The notes under the pieces: generated by a model | What the model saw: only the letters and a program-made list of their open reading frames with translations | Database searches by the model: none | Told to the model about the DNA's origin: nothing | Position numbers and translations under genes: made by a program | NCBI RefSeq assembly: GCF_003966715.1 | Contig: NZ_AP018907.1 | Coordinates: forward strand, 2,778,001-2,842,000 | Direction of reading: 5' to 3' | DNA: 64,000 bases | Source: Blastochloris tepida | GTDB taxonomy: Bacteria; Pseudomonadota; Alphaproteobacteria; Rhizobiales; Xanthobacteraceae | Shown here: in pieces, positions 28,501 to 36,984 of the stretch | How positions within the stretch are numbered: position 1 is the first letter of the stretch | Layout: the number at the start of each line of letters is the position of its first letter

Positions 28501-28713
28501 CGCCACGTCGGCACACCGGTGTTCGGCGGCATGATCCTGGCGTCGTTCGTCGGCATCTTCGTCATCCCGCCGCTCTATGTGTTCTTCCAGGCGATCCGCG
28601 AGAAGCTGCGCCCAGGCGCGCGGCCGAAGGTGGAGATCCCGGCGCCCGGCACGGCGAAGCCCGAGGCCGAGCCGGCCCCGGCTGCACCGGCACCGACCGG
28701 CCCGGCGGATTGA
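25510..28713 (+). CDS. RND multidrug efflux permease (AcrB/MexB type, HAE1)
   Basis: 1067 residues, the usual HAE1 length. It starts [20 protein letters not shown] and has twelve helices with two large periplasmic loops. The proton-relay aspartates are in [20 protein letters not shown], and the matching lysine is in [20 protein letters not shown]. Other family signatures are [20 protein letters not shown] and [20 protein letters not shown]. It exports hydrophobic or amphiphilic compounds using the proton gradient. The C-terminal 30 residues are Pro/Ala-rich. It forms a two-gene operon with the adaptor. Confidence 0.95.
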   Translation: MLSAIFVDRPRFAIVIAIVTTIAGLLSLAAIPFAQYPDIVPPQVSVTTSYPGASGAVVEATVAQPIEAQVIGVDKMIYMKSVSGDDGSYTLLVSFELGTDPDINAVNVNNRVQVALSKLPQDVQRQGVTVKKKSSALLGVVAVSSPKQTFDPLFISNYVTINILDQIKATPGVGDANLWGPQDYAMRAWVQTDRLTGLNLTTGDVIEAIKSQNVQAAVGRIGARPISNDQQLQLNIQSKGRLSSVEEFENIVIRTNSDGSVLRLRDIARVELGAANLDRDTSLNGAPAAAIAIYQTPGANALSTLAAVRDLLGDLEKRFPEDLTWKITYDPTTFVKATIHEVQKTLVEAFVLVVLVVFLFLGSLRATLIPTIAVPVSLIGAFIVLNAIGYSANSVSLLAVVLAIGIVVDDAIVVVENVERVMEEHPDLTPAEATKQAMREITAPIVAITLVLLSVFVPVAFIPGISGELFRQFAVTVAVAMFLSAINALTLSPALCAMLLRRHHGPRRGPIGWVMRGIDRVRDAYGTAAARLVRISIIGIVAVAAAGIGTVGLSKLTPTGFLPEDDQGAFFVVVQMPGGASVSRTSEVVRQAEAMLREEHAVSDFTSVVGLNFIDNYSQSNAAFIVVTLKPFDDREGEGQSAGAVMGRLATKFRQIQGGNVVPLAPPPIIGLGTGGGFAYVLEDLQAGDPKVLAQVLRGLLIAANQDPNLSRVFSTFSATNPSIYLDIDRDKVQVLGVQLSDVFQALQTTLGGYYVNDMNLFGRTWQVQVQGEASDRVRIDDIFRINIRNNEGKMIPMRSLAEVRLIVGPPSLIRYNNRRAVTVQGGPAPGVSSGQALAAMEQVAAKTLPAGFAGEWTDTAFQEKRAEGKTGIILGFAVLFAFLFLVALYESWTIPVPVLLSVAVGIFGSFLAIVAGGLTLDLYGQIGMVVLIGLAAKNGILIVEFAKEQRERGLPLLHAATEGARLRFRPVMMTSFAFILGLYPLVVASGASELARRHVGTPVFGGMILASFVGIFVIPPLYVFFQAIREKLRPGARPKVEIPAPGTAKPEAEPAPAAPAPTGPAD

Positions 28714-28734
28714 GGATGGTGACGTCGTACTGAG

Positions 28735-28967
28735 AACGATCCCGGCTCGGCGCTGCGCGCCGTCCGGGATGATGCGGCGGAGGGACGCGCGCAGGCAAAG
28801 GCTGTCGTCCCGGCCAAGCGGCAAAGCCGCGCGAGCCGGGACCGTCAGGCTACACACTCGTCGTCCCGGGCAAGCAGCCTTGGCTGCGCGACCCGGGACC
28901 GTCAGCAGGATGAGGAGCTTGTTCTGAAGACGATCCCGGCTCGGCGCTGCGCGCCGTCCGGGATGAC
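28735..28967. repeat. Cluster of four palindromic intergenic repeats
   Basis: Four hairpin-forming copies of the GATCCCGG...CCGGGATGAC type, at about 28735-28773, 28804-28844, 28861-28902 and 28928-28967. The first and fourth share GATCCCGGCTCGGCGCTGCG. They fill the gap between the convergent RND pump and flgL genes. They may stop transcription or simply be dispersed REP-like repeats; the same family is the IS110 target at 54.27 kb. Confidence 0.85.
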
Positions 28968-29018
28968 GTGCGGTGGGCGGGGAGACGCGCCCAAACCGGA
29001 AAGACGCGCGAGGCGCGC

Positions 29019-29936
29019 TCAGCGCAGGAAGTCGACCAGCCGCAGGCTCTGGATCTTCGAGATCGCCGAATAGGAGGCCTGGAGCTGAGCCTCGTAGGTC
29101 GACAGGCTGGCCGCCACCGCCGCGATGTCTACCTCGCCCAGCGTGCTGGCCATCGCGGCGGCATTGTCGACGAAATCGAGCTGGTTCTGCTCGGCGCGCT
29201 CCAGGGCGCGCGCATCGAGCGACAGCATGGTCTGCACCGCCGTCATCGAATCGAGCGCATCCAGCACCAGCGAGGATGCCTCGGTCAGCGCCGCGGTATC
29301 GAGCGGCGACACCGACATGTTGGAGACCAGATTGAACACCCGCAGCGTCTTCTCGAACGCCGGATCGGCCGCGGTGACGCCGTATTCGATGACATCGTCA
29401 TTGGACACCCGCACCGAGGTGATGGCGTCGTCGCCGACATAATAGGACGTGTCTGCCGTGGTCGGCGCGGTCGACTGCGCCGCCAGCGCCGCCAGCTCGA
29501 CCGGCTTGGTGTCGACACGGCTGCCCGCAAACAGATAACGCCCCTCGAACTGGGTGTTCATCAGCGAGGCGGCTTCCTCCATCAGCTCGGCCGCGACGGC
29601 ATTGATCGCCTGCCCGCCGGTCGCGTCGAGCGTACCGGTGGCCTGCGAGATCTTGGCGCGCAGCTCGGTGAGCACGTCGACGATCGACCCGCAGGCGTCG
29701 TACATCACCTCGACGCGGTCGCCGCTGAGCGAGGCCGCCTTGGCGAACGCCTCGGCGCGGGCCTTCGACACCTCGACATTGACCAGCCGGCCGGCCGACG
29801 AGCCCAGTCCGCCATAGTCGGTCGAGATCTTGCCGGTGGCCTGCTGAATCAGCAGCTCGTTCATGCGCGCCTGCGTGCCCAGGGTGGTCGCCAGCATTCG
29901 GGCGGAGGCGCTGAAGGTGGCAACACGCATCGACAT
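29019..29936 (-). CDS. flgL: Flagellar hook-filament junction protein FlgL (HAP3)
   Basis: 305 residues, flagellin-like in both ends: N-terminus MSMRVATFSASARMLATTLG with LLIQQATGKISTDYGGLGSS, C-terminal coiled region ending LQASYSAISKIQSLRLVDFL. The variable middle is short, as in HAP3 proteins. FlgL links the hook-associated FlgK ring to the filament outside the cell and is exported by the flagellar type III apparatus. GAGGAGG eight bases before the ATG is a strong ribosome site. It is the last gene of the flagellar run, 232 bp after flgK, with a repeat in between. Confidence 0.88.
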   Translation of the reverse strand: MSMRVATFSASARMLATTLGTQARMNELLIQQATGKISTDYGGLGSSAGRLVNVEVSKARAEAFAKAASLSGDRVEVMYDACGSIVDVLTELRAKISQATGTLDATGGQAINAVAAELMEEAASLMNTQFEGRYLFAGSRVDTKPVELAALAAQSTAPTTADTSYYVGDDAITSVRVSNDDVIEYGVTAADPAFEKTLRVFNLVSNMSVSPLDTAALTEASSLVLDALDSMTAVQTMLSLDARALERAEQNQLDFVDNAAAMASTLGEVDIAAVAASLSTYEAQLQASYSAISKIQSLRLVDFLR

Positions 29937-29950
29937 GGGGCGTCCTCCTC

Positions 29951-30020
29951 AGAGCATGTTCCGCAAGGGTGGAAACCGGCCCTGCGAACGAAAAAGCGAC
30001 AACTCGGAAACTCAGAGCAT
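29951..30020. repeat. Dispersed repeat related to 46639-46734
   Basis: Contains AGAGCATGTTCCGCAAGGGT and TGCGAACGAAAAAGCGACAA, ending in AGAGCAT, so the ends are direct GAGCAT repeats. A related copy is at 46639-46734. It lies in the flgK-flgL gap. Confidence 0.65.
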
Positions 30021-30168
30021 CCGCCGGTTCAACCGGATCGGCGGACGCCCTCGTGGATGAAATCCGACGCTCGGCACCCACGCGTCGGAAAATTATCACC
30101 CACAAAATCAATAGTTTGCGGGCCGACTTGTCCTGAGATTTGCGGATGCAGATGTCAGGGTCGGACCA

Positions 30169-31917
30169 CTAGGCCGTGCGCGCCGCCTGCAGCAGCGCAT
30201 CGAACATGTCGTTCAGCGCGGCGATGATCTGCGTCGCGACGCTGTAGAGGTCTTCGAGTTCGCTCAGGCGCGCCGTCTCCTCGTCGATATTGACGCCGGC
30301 CTGCGAGGCGAGCGAGTCGGCGAGGGTGGTCTGTGCGGCTTCCGACGTCTTGTGGGCGGTCTCCGCGCTCTGCGAGATGGCCGCGACATCCGAGATGATG
30401 TCGGCCGCGTAGCTCGCGAACGACGTCGAGGAGTTGCCCAGCCGGCCCGCCGCCGAGAAGGCATGCGTGCCGTTGAGCGTGTCGTAGAGCTTGCTGGCAA
30501 TGGTGGAATCGCCAACGGTCACCACTTGGCTGCCGGCAGTCAGCGTCGCCGCCGACGAGAGCCGCGAGCTCGACAGCAGGCCTGGCGTCGCCAGAAGATC
30601 GGCGCGCACATTGATGTCGGTGGCGCTGGTTCCGGTGAGCAGGTCGTTGAGCCCGAAATAGCTCGACATCCCCTCCCCGTCCGCTCCCACGCTGCTGCTC
30701 ATCTCGTTGATGGCGATGCCGGTGCCGCTGGCATCCGCACTCACCACGAGGTGGCCCGAGGCGTCGAAATAGGCCGACACGCCGGCGAGACCATCGATGG
30801 CGGAAGCCAGATCGCCGACCGTCGCATAGGTGCTCAGATCGAGGTCGGCATAGGAAGCCAGCGTGCCATCGTCATTGACCACGGCGATGCGCACCGTGCC
30901 GGTCGCCGACAGCGCATCGGCCGGATCCACCACCGCCGAGCCGGTGAGCGTGGCCGCCGGCGGCAGAGACGTGCCCTGATTGTACACGGCATTGATGGCG
31001 TCGATGAATTCGCCGGCGAATTCGTCGAGCTCGTCCTGCACCGCCGGAAGAAGATTGTCGCGCAGATCGATCAGCGCGCCGATCTCGCCGCTGGTGATCG
31101 ACGAGGTGATGTTCTTGCCGTCGACGGTGATGGCGTTGAACACCGTCGACGAGGTGACGGCGCCGACCGACTCGTAGGCGAGCGTGTGGGCGGAGCTGTC
31201 GACCAGCGGGCTGCCCGACGCCGAATAGACGTACATCACCCCCGCCGAATTGGTGAAGTAGGTGACGTTCATCTTGTCGGCGACGGTCTGCAGCGCGGTG
31301 TTGCGCCGGTCCTCCAGGTCCGCCGTGGAGTCGCCGCGCGCCTGAGCGGCGACGATCTGCTTGTTGAGCGACGAGATGTCCTCAAGCGCGGCATTGACAT
31401 CGGAGATGACGGCCTCGATCGAGCCGTCGGCCTCCGCCCGCAGATCCTGGACGCTGCGCGAGGTCTCGCGCAACTGGATGGCCACCGCCTCGAACTGGTC
31501 GATCACCGCCGCCTGCAGACTCTCGCCTTCCGGGGTGGCCGCCAGGGTGGTGAGCGCCGTCCCCAGCGATGCCAGCGTGTTGCCGAGCGACGTGCCGGTG
31601 TCGGTGTCGTCGCCGCCGAAGGTCTGTCCGAACAGGCTCTGCAGGCGATCGGTGTAGCTCGCCTTGGTCTCGGCGGCGCCGAGCACCGAGATCGACTCGA
31701 CCAGCGCCTTCACCAGATACTTGTCGACCTTGCTGGTGACGCCGGTGATCATCGTGCCGGCGCCGACGCCGGCGGTCGAGGTCGCCACCTGGGTCGCGGT
31801 CTTGCGGGTGTAGCCCTCGACGTCCGCATTGGCGATGTTCGAGGAGGTCAGCGAGACCTGGACCGAGGTTGCCATCAGCGAGCTGGTGGCAATGTTGCGG
31901 ATCGCCGAGAAGGACAT
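30169..31917 (-). CDS. flgK: Flagellar hook-associated protein FlgK (HAP1)
   Basis: 582 residues. The N-terminus has the axial-protein signature SLMATSVQVSLTSSNIANADVEGYTRKT. The D0/D1 coiled regions continue to about residue 200, a variable Ser/Thr/Ala-rich domain follows, and the C-terminus ends LSELEDLYSVATQIIAALND MFDALLQ, the usual return of the D0 helix. FlgK caps the hook and joins it to FlgL. Directly follows the FlgN-like gene (15-bp gap), which fits, because FlgN is the export chaperone of FlgK and FlgL. Confidence 0.92.
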   Translation of the reverse strand: MSFSAIRNIATSSLMATSVQVSLTSSNIANADVEGYTRKTATQVATSTAGVGAGTMITGVTSKVDKYLVKALVESISVLGAAETKASYTDRLQSLFGQTFGGDDTDTGTSLGNTLASLGTALTTLAATPEGESLQAAVIDQFEAVAIQLRETSRSVQDLRAEADGSIEAVISDVNAALEDISSLNKQIVAAQARGDSTADLEDRRNTALQTVADKMNVTYFTNSAGVMYVYSASGSPLVDSSAHTLAYESVGAVTSSTVFNAITVDGKNITSSITSGEIGALIDLRDNLLPAVQDELDEFAGEFIDAINAVYNQGTSLPPAATLTGSAVVDPADALSATGTVRIAVVNDDGTLASYADLDLSTYATVGDLASAIDGLAGVSAYFDASGHLVVSADASGTGIAINEMSSSVGADGEGMSSYFGLNDLLTGTSATDINVRADLLATPGLLSSSRLSSAATLTAGSQVVTVGDSTIASKLYDTLNGTHAFSAAGRLGNSSTSFASYAADIISDVAAISQSAETAHKTSEAAQTTLADSLASQAGVNIDEETARLSELEDLYSVATQIIAALNDMFDALLQAARTA

Positions 31918-31932
31918 TGCGGGGGCTCCGGA

Positions 31933-32433
31933 TCAGACGTTCAGCGGCGCGCGCAGCGACGGTGCCGCAGTGGGCGCGATGCGCACCTGGCCCTTGGCGT
32001 CATAGGGCGCGCTCTGCGTCATGTCCTCGCGGATCGCCCGCATCACCGCATCGAGGCGGCGGTGGCTGGCATCGAGCGCCGCCTGCAGCCGCTCGACATT
32101 CTCGCCGACCGCGGCGTTGAGCACGCGCGAGCGGTCGACCATCGCCTCGCGCAGCCGCTCGTCGGCCGCGGCAAGATCGATGCGGCGCGCGCGCACCGCG
32201 GCGACCCATTGCTCGAACGCGCCGCCAAGCTCGCTCTTGCGCGCGGTGGAGCCGATCAGCGAAGCCGGAAAGCCGCGGCCGAGGATCCTGTTCTCCTCGT
32301 CGAGCACCTCGACCAGCCGGTCGATCAGTTCGATCGCCTCGGCGACCGTGGCGTCGATGTCGGCCGCATCGGTGTTGGCGGCACCCGTGTTTGACACTTG
32401 GCTGCCGGAGATCCGGGGCGTGTTGTCCATCAT
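31933..32433 (-). CDS. FlgN-like flagellar chaperone (inferred)
   Basis: 166 residues, almost entirely helical, soluble and without Cys. A segment IELIDRLVEVLDEENRILGR early in the protein resembles the start of FlgN-type export chaperones, which bind the C-termini of FlgK and FlgL and deliver them to the export gate. A second helical stretch follows (AADERLREAMVDRSRVLNAA). Sequence identity in this family is low, so the call depends on the pattern, the size and the position 15 bp before flgK. The start MMDNTPRISG gives a disordered N-terminus of about 25 residues. Confidence 0.6.
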   Translation of the reverse strand: MMDNTPRISGSQVSNTGAANTDAADIDATVAEAIELIDRLVEVLDEENRILGRGFPASLIGSTARKSELGGAFEQWVAAVRARRIDLAAADERLREAMVDRSRVLNAAVGENVERLQAALDASHRRLDAVMRAIREDMTQSAPYDAKGQVRIAPTAAPSLRAPLNV

Positions 32434-32452
32434 GGCACTCTCGCGGGTTGGG

Positions 32453-32746
32453 TCAGGTCCGCTTGCGGTTGGTGTTCAGGGTCTGGGCGATGTGGCCATA
32501 GGCGGCAACGGCGGCCTTCTGGCGCACGGCGGCGTCCAGTTGCGCCCGGATCGCCTCGCACTCCTCGCCCATGGCGCGGTAGACGTCCGCCAGCTCCGCC
32601 CCCAGCGACGCCACGAGCTCGGCGCGGTAGGGCATGCCGGTGGACGACGCCGCGCCGATCCGCTGCGCCTCGGCGATCAGCCGCTTTGCTTGGCGCAGCA
32701 GGGGCTCGTCGTCAGGCGGCGCGCTGGTTCGGCATCGCGGCAGCAT
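32453..32746 (-). CDS. Small helical protein in flagellar cluster, unknown function
   Basis: 97 residues, not recognised. The start codon is 5 bp from the flgE stop, with GAGGTG overlapping that stop as ribosome site, so translation is coupled. The sequence is helical and charged: EPLLRQAKRLIAEAQRIGA, then LGAELADVYRAMGEECEAIR and QLDAAVRQKAAVAAYGHIAQ. No signal peptide or membrane span. It sits where many flagellar operons carry small chaperones or assembly helpers (FlgN, FliT, rod-cap-associated proteins), so a role in hook or filament assembly is the inference. Confidence 0.6.
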   Translation of the reverse strand: MLPRCRTSAPPDDEPLLRQAKRLIAEAQRIGAASSTGMPYRAELVASLGAELADVYRAMGEECEAIRAQLDAAVRQKAAVAAYGHIAQTLNTNRKRT

Positions 32747-32750
32747 CGGA

Positions 32751-34004
32751 TCACCTCATCGCCGAAATCAGCGTGTCGTACATGGTGCTGACGGTGCTGA
32801 TCACCTGCGCGGAGGCGGAATAGGCCTGCTGCGCCGAGATCATCACGCTGAACTCCTCCGACGTATCGGTCTTCGAGGCTTCGAGTGTCGAGCCATAGAC
32901 CGTGCCGGCGCCGCCGCTGCCCGAAAGCTGCATGGTCGCCGAGCCGGACGAGCCGCTCTCGCGATAAAGACCGCCGCTTTCCGCCTGCAGGCCGTTGGCG
33001 TTGGTGAAGGTGGCCACCGCGATCTGATAGATCGCGCGCACCGCGCCATTGCTGTAGGAGGCGTAGACGACGCCGTCCTCGATCGAGATGCCGCTCAGAG
33101 AGCCGTAGGACAGGCCGTCCTTCTCGATGGTGCCGAGATCGACCTTGATGGTGCCGTCCACCGACTGTTGGGTGAGACCGCTGAAGCTGCCGGGATCGCC
33201 GAGATCCAGGCTGATCGCGCTGTTGGCGGCGCCTGTGGTCCAGCCGGTGATGGAGAGCGTGGTCGGCGCGGCCGAGGCGATCGAGCCGTCGCTGTTGAAG
33301 GTGATGGCGATCGGCGTTGCCATCGAGGTGCCGACCACCGTGGTGCCGTCCGACGACAGCACCGGGTCGGAGAAGGTCGCCTCCCAGGTGCCGATGCCGG
33401 TCTTCTCCCAGGTGATGGAGACCAGCGCCGAGGTGCCGAGCGAGTCGTAGATCTCCAGCGTGGTCTCGAACGTGTCACCCACCGCCGCATTTGCCGGCAG
33501 GTTGGCGCTCATCGACACCGCGGTAGTGGGCGCGGCGCAACTGGTGATGACGTTGGTGTCGATGCTCTCGAGATTGCCGGCGGTGGGCGCGCCGATCACG
33601 TTGCCGTCGGCATCGGTGCGCCAGCCCATCAGAAAATAGCCGTTATTGACGAGGTAGCCGTTGTTGTCCTTCGAGAACTCGCCGTTGCGGGTGTAGAGCT
33701 TCTCGTTCGAGCCCGCCGATCCGGTGACCGTGAGGAAGCCGTTGCCCTCGATCGCGAGGTCCGTGGTGCTGCTGGTGCGGGTGAGCTGGCCCTGGGCGCT
33801 GATGTTGGAGCGCGTGTTGGTGAGCACACCGCCGGACGAATAGGACGAGGACGAGGCGCCGGTGACCAGGCTCTCGAAGCTGGCGACGGTGGTCTTGTAG
33901 CCGTAGGTGCTGGAATTGGCGAGGTTGTCCGAAACGGTGGCGATCGCCGTGCTCTGGGCCTTGAGCGCGGAGACCGACGAATTGAGGGCGCCGGAGAGAC
34001 TCAT
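32751..34004 (-). CDS. flgE: Flagellar hook protein FlgE
   Basis: 417 residues from ATG at 34004 with GAGGAG nine bases upstream. A longer frame to 34061 overlaps flgD and is rejected. The N-terminus MSLSGALNSSVSALKAQSTA with ATVSDNLANSSTYGYKTT is the axial rod/hook motif. DLAIEGNGFLTVTGSAGSNE follows, the FlgE/F/G D1 signature, and the C-terminus ends VMISAQQAYSASAQVISTVS. FlgE builds the universal joint outside the outer membrane. Located 13 bp after flgD, which encodes its scaffold. Confidence 0.93.
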   Translation of the reverse strand: MSLSGALNSSVSALKAQSTAIATVSDNLANSSTYGYKTTVASFESLVTGASSSSYSSGGVLTNTRSNISAQGQLTRTSSTTDLAIEGNGFLTVTGSAGSNEKLYTRNGEFSKDNNGYLVNNGYFLMGWRTDADGNVIGAPTAGNLESIDTNVITSCAAPTTAVSMSANLPANAAVGDTFETTLEIYDSLGTSALVSITWEKTGIGTWEATFSDPVLSSDGTTVVGTSMATPIAITFNSDGSIASAAPTTLSITGWTTGAANSAISLDLGDPGSFSGLTQQSVDGTIKVDLGTIEKDGLSYGSLSGISIEDGVVYASYSNGAVRAIYQIAVATFTNANGLQAESGGLYRESGSSGSATMQLSGSGGAGTVYGSTLEASKTDTSEEFSVMISAQQAYSASAQVISTVSTMYDTLISAMR

Positions 34005-34017
34005 GGAACACTGCTCC

Positions 34018-34677
34018 TCAGGACTTGATGGCGATGATGTTCGCGAAGGCGACCTCGGCATCGCCGATCTGCAGCATCACCGTGCCGCTTGAGCTGTCGA
34101 CGCCGGTGACGGTGCCGATGACGCTGGTGGTGGCGTCGATCGAATTGCCGGCGGCGTCGGTGGCGGTGATGGAGATGGTGTAGGCGCCATCCGGCGCCGT
34201 GGTGCCGGACGAGGTCTTGCCGTTCCAGACGAAGCTGTGCTCGCCCGCCGCGGTCTCGCCGGTGGTGGTGTAGACGGTCTTGCCGCTCTCGTCGGTGATC
34301 TTGATGGCGACCTTGGAGGCATCCGAGCCCAGCGTGTAGTTCCAGGTCGCCTCGCCGCCGGTCAGCGCGTTGGTCTTGCCGAGCGCCTCGACGGTGTGGC
34401 CGACATAGCCCACCGCATTGGCCGCCAAGAGGCTCGCCAAGGCGGTCGTCACATTGCCAAGCTGCTCATTGATCTGCGTCTGCTCGCCCAGGCTCGCATA
34501 GGACACGAGCTGATTCATGTATTCCTGGGGATCGGTCGGACTCAGCGGGTTCTGGTTCTGCAGCTGCACGCACATCAGCGTGAGGAAGTCCGACATGTCC
34601 AGATCGGTCGAGCTGGAGCTGGCGCTCGCGCTCGACGTATAGGCTGACGACGATGAAATCGAAGAAACGGATGTCAT
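34018..34677 (-). CDS. flgD: Flagellar hook scaffolding protein FlgD
   Basis: 219 residues. After a Ser-rich leader the conserved FlgD core reads DMSDFLTLMCVQLQNQNPLS PTDPQEYMNQLVSYASLGEQ. The C-terminal Tudor/Fn3-like part contains VAIKITDESGKTVYTTTGE and the family motif HSFVWNGKTSSG. FlgD is the temporary cap under which FlgE polymerises. The coding run of the flagellar locus is broken just upstream by the IS481-family element. Confidence 0.92.
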   Translation of the reverse strand: MTSVSSISSSSAYTSSASASSSSTDLDMSDFLTLMCVQLQNQNPLSPTDPQEYMNQLVSYASLGEQTQINEQLGNVTTALASLLAANAVGYVGHTVEALGKTNALTGGEATWNYTLGSDASKVAIKITDESGKTVYTTTGETAAGEHSFVWNGKTSSGTTAPDGAYTISITATDAAGNSIDATTSVIGTVTGVDSSSGTVMLQIGDAEVAFANIIAIKS

Positions 34678-35062
34678 GACGAATCTCGATCAATGCCCCG
34701 CTGCCCGGCGCGGGCGGGCGGGATCGCTCTCGGCTTCTGCACGAATGGGACGATCTGGAGATTTAACGATGCTGCCCGAAATTCCGGGCGCACTTTCCGC
34801 ACGGTTGGCGCATGCGATCCGCCGGCGGACATGACATATGTGCGCCCCTGCTCTGGTGGGGCGCGCAGGTATCGCTCCCCCCTCCCCCCGCGAGCGGTGA
34901 GAAGGAGTCGGGGGTGGGGGGACGCTGGTACGGCCGCATCACCTCGCCGGCAGCAGGCGGCGCATGCGCGCTGGGACGGCGGAACAGCGAAAGATTCGCC
35001 GATGATTAGGGTGTTGAAGGTGTGCCGCCGGCGATGACCGCACGGTTTTTTGGCGACATCGA
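34678..35062. other. Intergenic region upstream of flgD with G/C-rich inverted repeat
   Basis: About 385 bp without a convincing gene. It includes an inverted CTCCCCCCTCCCC ... GGGGGTGGGGGG block at 34867-34913, one of several such repeats in the window (also near 36401-36470 and 46408-46535). The flgD promoter must lie here or be supplied from fliS across the inserted element. Confidence 0.55.
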
Positions 35063-36398
35063 AGGTACGGACCGGGTAGAGTCCTGACAGTTCAGACCGG
35101 GCAGATGGTCGACAGGTCACGTTGCATTGGAGGGAGGACCTTCGATGCCATTTTTGGAGACCTGTCGGATGGAGCAGCGGATCCGGATGCTGTCGGACGA
35201 CGACACAGGGGCGTGGAGCGTTTCGGAGCTCTGCCGGCGCTACGAGGTGAGCCGGGATACGTTCTACGCGTGGCGTGCGCGGCGGGCGAGCGGGGCTGCG
35301 GACTGGTTCGTGGAGCGGTCGCACGCGCCGCTGCGGTGTCCGCACCGCACCCCGGCGGCGCTGGCGGCGGTGATCGTGCGGCTTCGGCGGCGGTTTCCGT
35401 ATTTCGGGCCGCGCAAGCTTCTGGCCCGGTTGCAGCGGGACGTTCCCGAGGTGACGTGGCCGGCGGCCTCGACGATCGGCGACATCGTGAAGGCGGCCGG
35501 GCTGGTCGCGCCGGTGAAGCGGCGGCGGCGTCCGATCGACCAGGCTCGCTCGTTCGTCGCGGCGGTGGCGCCGAACGACGAGTGGAGTGCGGACTTCAAG
35601 GGCTGGTTCCGCACGCGGGACGGGCGCCGGATCGATCCTTTGACGCTGACCGACGGGGTCACGCGGTTCCTGATCGAGGTGCGGGTGGCGCCGCCGACCA
35701 CGGCGGGGGTTCGGCCGGTGTTCGCGCAGGCGTTCCGCGAGCACGGCCTGCCGAAGGCGATCCGCTGCGACAACGGGCCGCCGTTCGGCTCGACCGGTGC
35801 GGGCGGACTGACGCGGCTGTCGGTGTGGTGGCTCAAGCTCGGCATCGAGCCGCATTTCATTCGGCCGGCTTCGCCGCAGGAGAACGGCCGGCACGAGCGC
35901 ATGCACCGGACGCTGAAGGAGCAGACGACGGATCCCGCGGCGGAGACGGCGGCCGAGCAGCAGGCGCGCTTCGATGCGTTCCGCCGGCACTACAACGAGG
36001 AGCGGCCGCACGAGGCGCTGGCGCAGCATCCCCCGGCCGATCTCTACGTCGCATCCCCGCGGGCGATGCCGGAGACCGTCGAGGACCCCTGGTACGACGC
36101 CGATCATCAGGTGCGCCGGGTGCGGCCGGCCGGCGACATCAAATGGAAGGGCGAGCACGTCTTCATCGGCGAAGCCTTCGCGGGCGAGCTGCTCGGCCTC
36201 GAGGAGCTCGAGACGGGCGACCATGTAGTGCGCTTCTGCGCGCACGACATCGGCCTGATCGATCGCCGCGGTTTGTTCCGCCGCTTCGCTCCGCCCCGTC
36301 CGGGGCTCCGCGAACCGGCGGAACAAACCGCAAACCCCAACCCAGACCTGTCGACCATCCTCCCGGTCCAAACTGTCGACCATCTTCCCGGTTGAACA
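35063..36398 (+). mobile_element. IS481-family insertion sequence, about 1.34 kb
   Basis: One transposase gene with repeated ends. At the right end the inward reading is TGTTCAACCGGGAAGATGGT, followed by a second ACCGGGAGGATGGTCGACAG. At the left end, TTCAGACCGGGCAGATGGTC is preceded by a degenerate copy (GGACCGGGTAGAGTCCTGAC). Each end thus carries two tandem transposase-site-like repeats of about 26 bp. The right boundary at 36398 is clear; the left is approximate. No target duplication was found. It separates fliS from flgD. Confidence 0.75.
35145..36395 (+). CDS. IS481-family transposase
   Basis: 416 residues from ATG at 35145, which has AGGGAGG nine bases upstream. An N-terminal helix-turn-helix (TGAWSVSELCRRYEVSRDTF) precedes the rve-type DDE core: Asp in NDEWSADFKGWFRT, Asp in AIRCDNGPPFG and Glu in ASPQENGRHERMHRTLKEQT, spaced as in retroviral-like integrases. 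The last residues (PNPDLSTILPVQTVDHLPG) are encoded by the terminal repeats, a normal feature of this family. The frame is intact, so the element may be mobile. Confidence 0.9.
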   Translation: MPFLETCRMEQRIRMLSDDDTGAWSVSELCRRYEVSRDTFYAWRARRASGAADWFVERSHAPLRCPHRTPAALAAVIVRLRRRFPYFGPRKLLARLQRDVPEVTWPAASTIGDIVKAAGLVAPVKRRRRPIDQARSFVAAVAPNDEWSADFKGWFRTRDGRRIDPLTLTDGVTRFLIEVRVAPPTTAGVRPVFAQAFREHGLPKAIRCDNGPPFGSTGAGGLTRLSVWWLKLGIEPHFIRPASPQENGRHERMHRTLKEQTTDPAAETAAEQQARFDAFRRHYNEERPHEALAQHPPADLYVASPRAMPETVEDPWYDADHQVRRVRPAGDIKWKGEHVFIGEAFAGELLGLEELETGDHVVRFCAHDIGLIDRRGLFRRFAPPRPGLREPAEQTANPNPDLSTILPVQTVDHLPG

Positions 36399-36400
36399 GA

Positions 36401-36470
36401 ACGCCCCCCACCCCTGACCCCTCCCCACCATTCGCTTCGCTCATGGGGGGAGGGGAAGGCGGGGTGCCTT
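36401..36470. repeat. G/C-rich inverted repeat
   Basis: CGCCCCCCACCCCTGACCCC is mirrored by ATGGGGGGAGGGGAAGGCGG around a short central part containing ATTCGCTTCGCTCAT. It is related to blocks at 34867-34913 and 46408-46535. It lies just outside the IS481 right end, before the fliS stop. Confidence 0.65.
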
Positions 36471-36519
36471 CCCGGTCATGGGGCGCAAGAGCGGTCGGGC
36501 TGATCAGCCCGCCTTCGGA

Positions 36520-36984
36520 TCACGCCGCCGTCGAGGTCGGCGTGCCGGTGATGTCGCTGGCGTTGGGGCGGGCGGCGAGCGGCGGAATCTTCGCGATCTG
36601 CGCCCAGGCGTCGCGTAGTTCGGCCAGACCCTCGGCCAGCTTCTGGTAGCGGCGGACGGCGTCGGGCTTACCCATGGCCAGCAGCATGGCCATGATGTTG
36701 GCGTGGTAGGTCTTCTGCAGACGCTCGGCCATCGCGCCGCCCTTGGCGACGTCGATATGATGGGCGAGGCCGCGCAGGATCTGCGTCGAATGCGAGGTGA
36801 GATTGAACGCCTCGTCGAAGCGCTTGGCTTCGGTTGCGGCAATGGTGCGCTTGAGATTGAGCAGCACGCGGTCGAGCGCCATGACGATGGCGGTGGTCGG
36901 CGCCACGGTGACGGTGGCGCTGCGATAGGCCGCGGACGCTGCGCCGGCCGACGAAGCCGGCTGTTGCGTCTTGGCGTCAATCAT
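36520..36984 (-). CDS. fliS: Flagellar export chaperone FliS
   Basis: 154 residues from ATG at 36984, which overlaps the fliD stop by 8 bp; an ATG at 36999 is possible. AAYRSATVTVAPTTAIVMAL DRVLLNLKRT corresponds to the FliS N-terminal helices, followed by FDEAFNLTSHSTQILRGLAH, the conserved hydrophobic helix core. FliS binds the flagellin C-terminus and prevents premature polymerisation before export. The order flagellin-fliD-fliS on one strand supports the identity. Confidence 0.85.
   Translation of the reverse strand: MIDAKTQQPASSAGAASAAYRSATVTVAPTTAIVMALDRVLLNLKRTIAATEAKRFDEAFNLTSHSTQILRGLAHHIDVAKGGAMAERLQKTYHANIMAMLLAMGKPDAVRRYQKLAEGLAELRDAWAQIAKIPPLAARPNASDITGTPTSTAA

Noticed and set aside
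24399..28733. 1444-codon frame overlapping the RND adaptor and pump genes
   Set aside because: It is the +2 shadow of two unmistakable efflux genes and is Arg/Gly/Ala-rich without recognisable motifs.
35063..36398. Target-site duplication for the IS481-family element
   Set aside because: No convincing direct repeat was found next to the ends for any boundary tried; the left boundary remains approximate.
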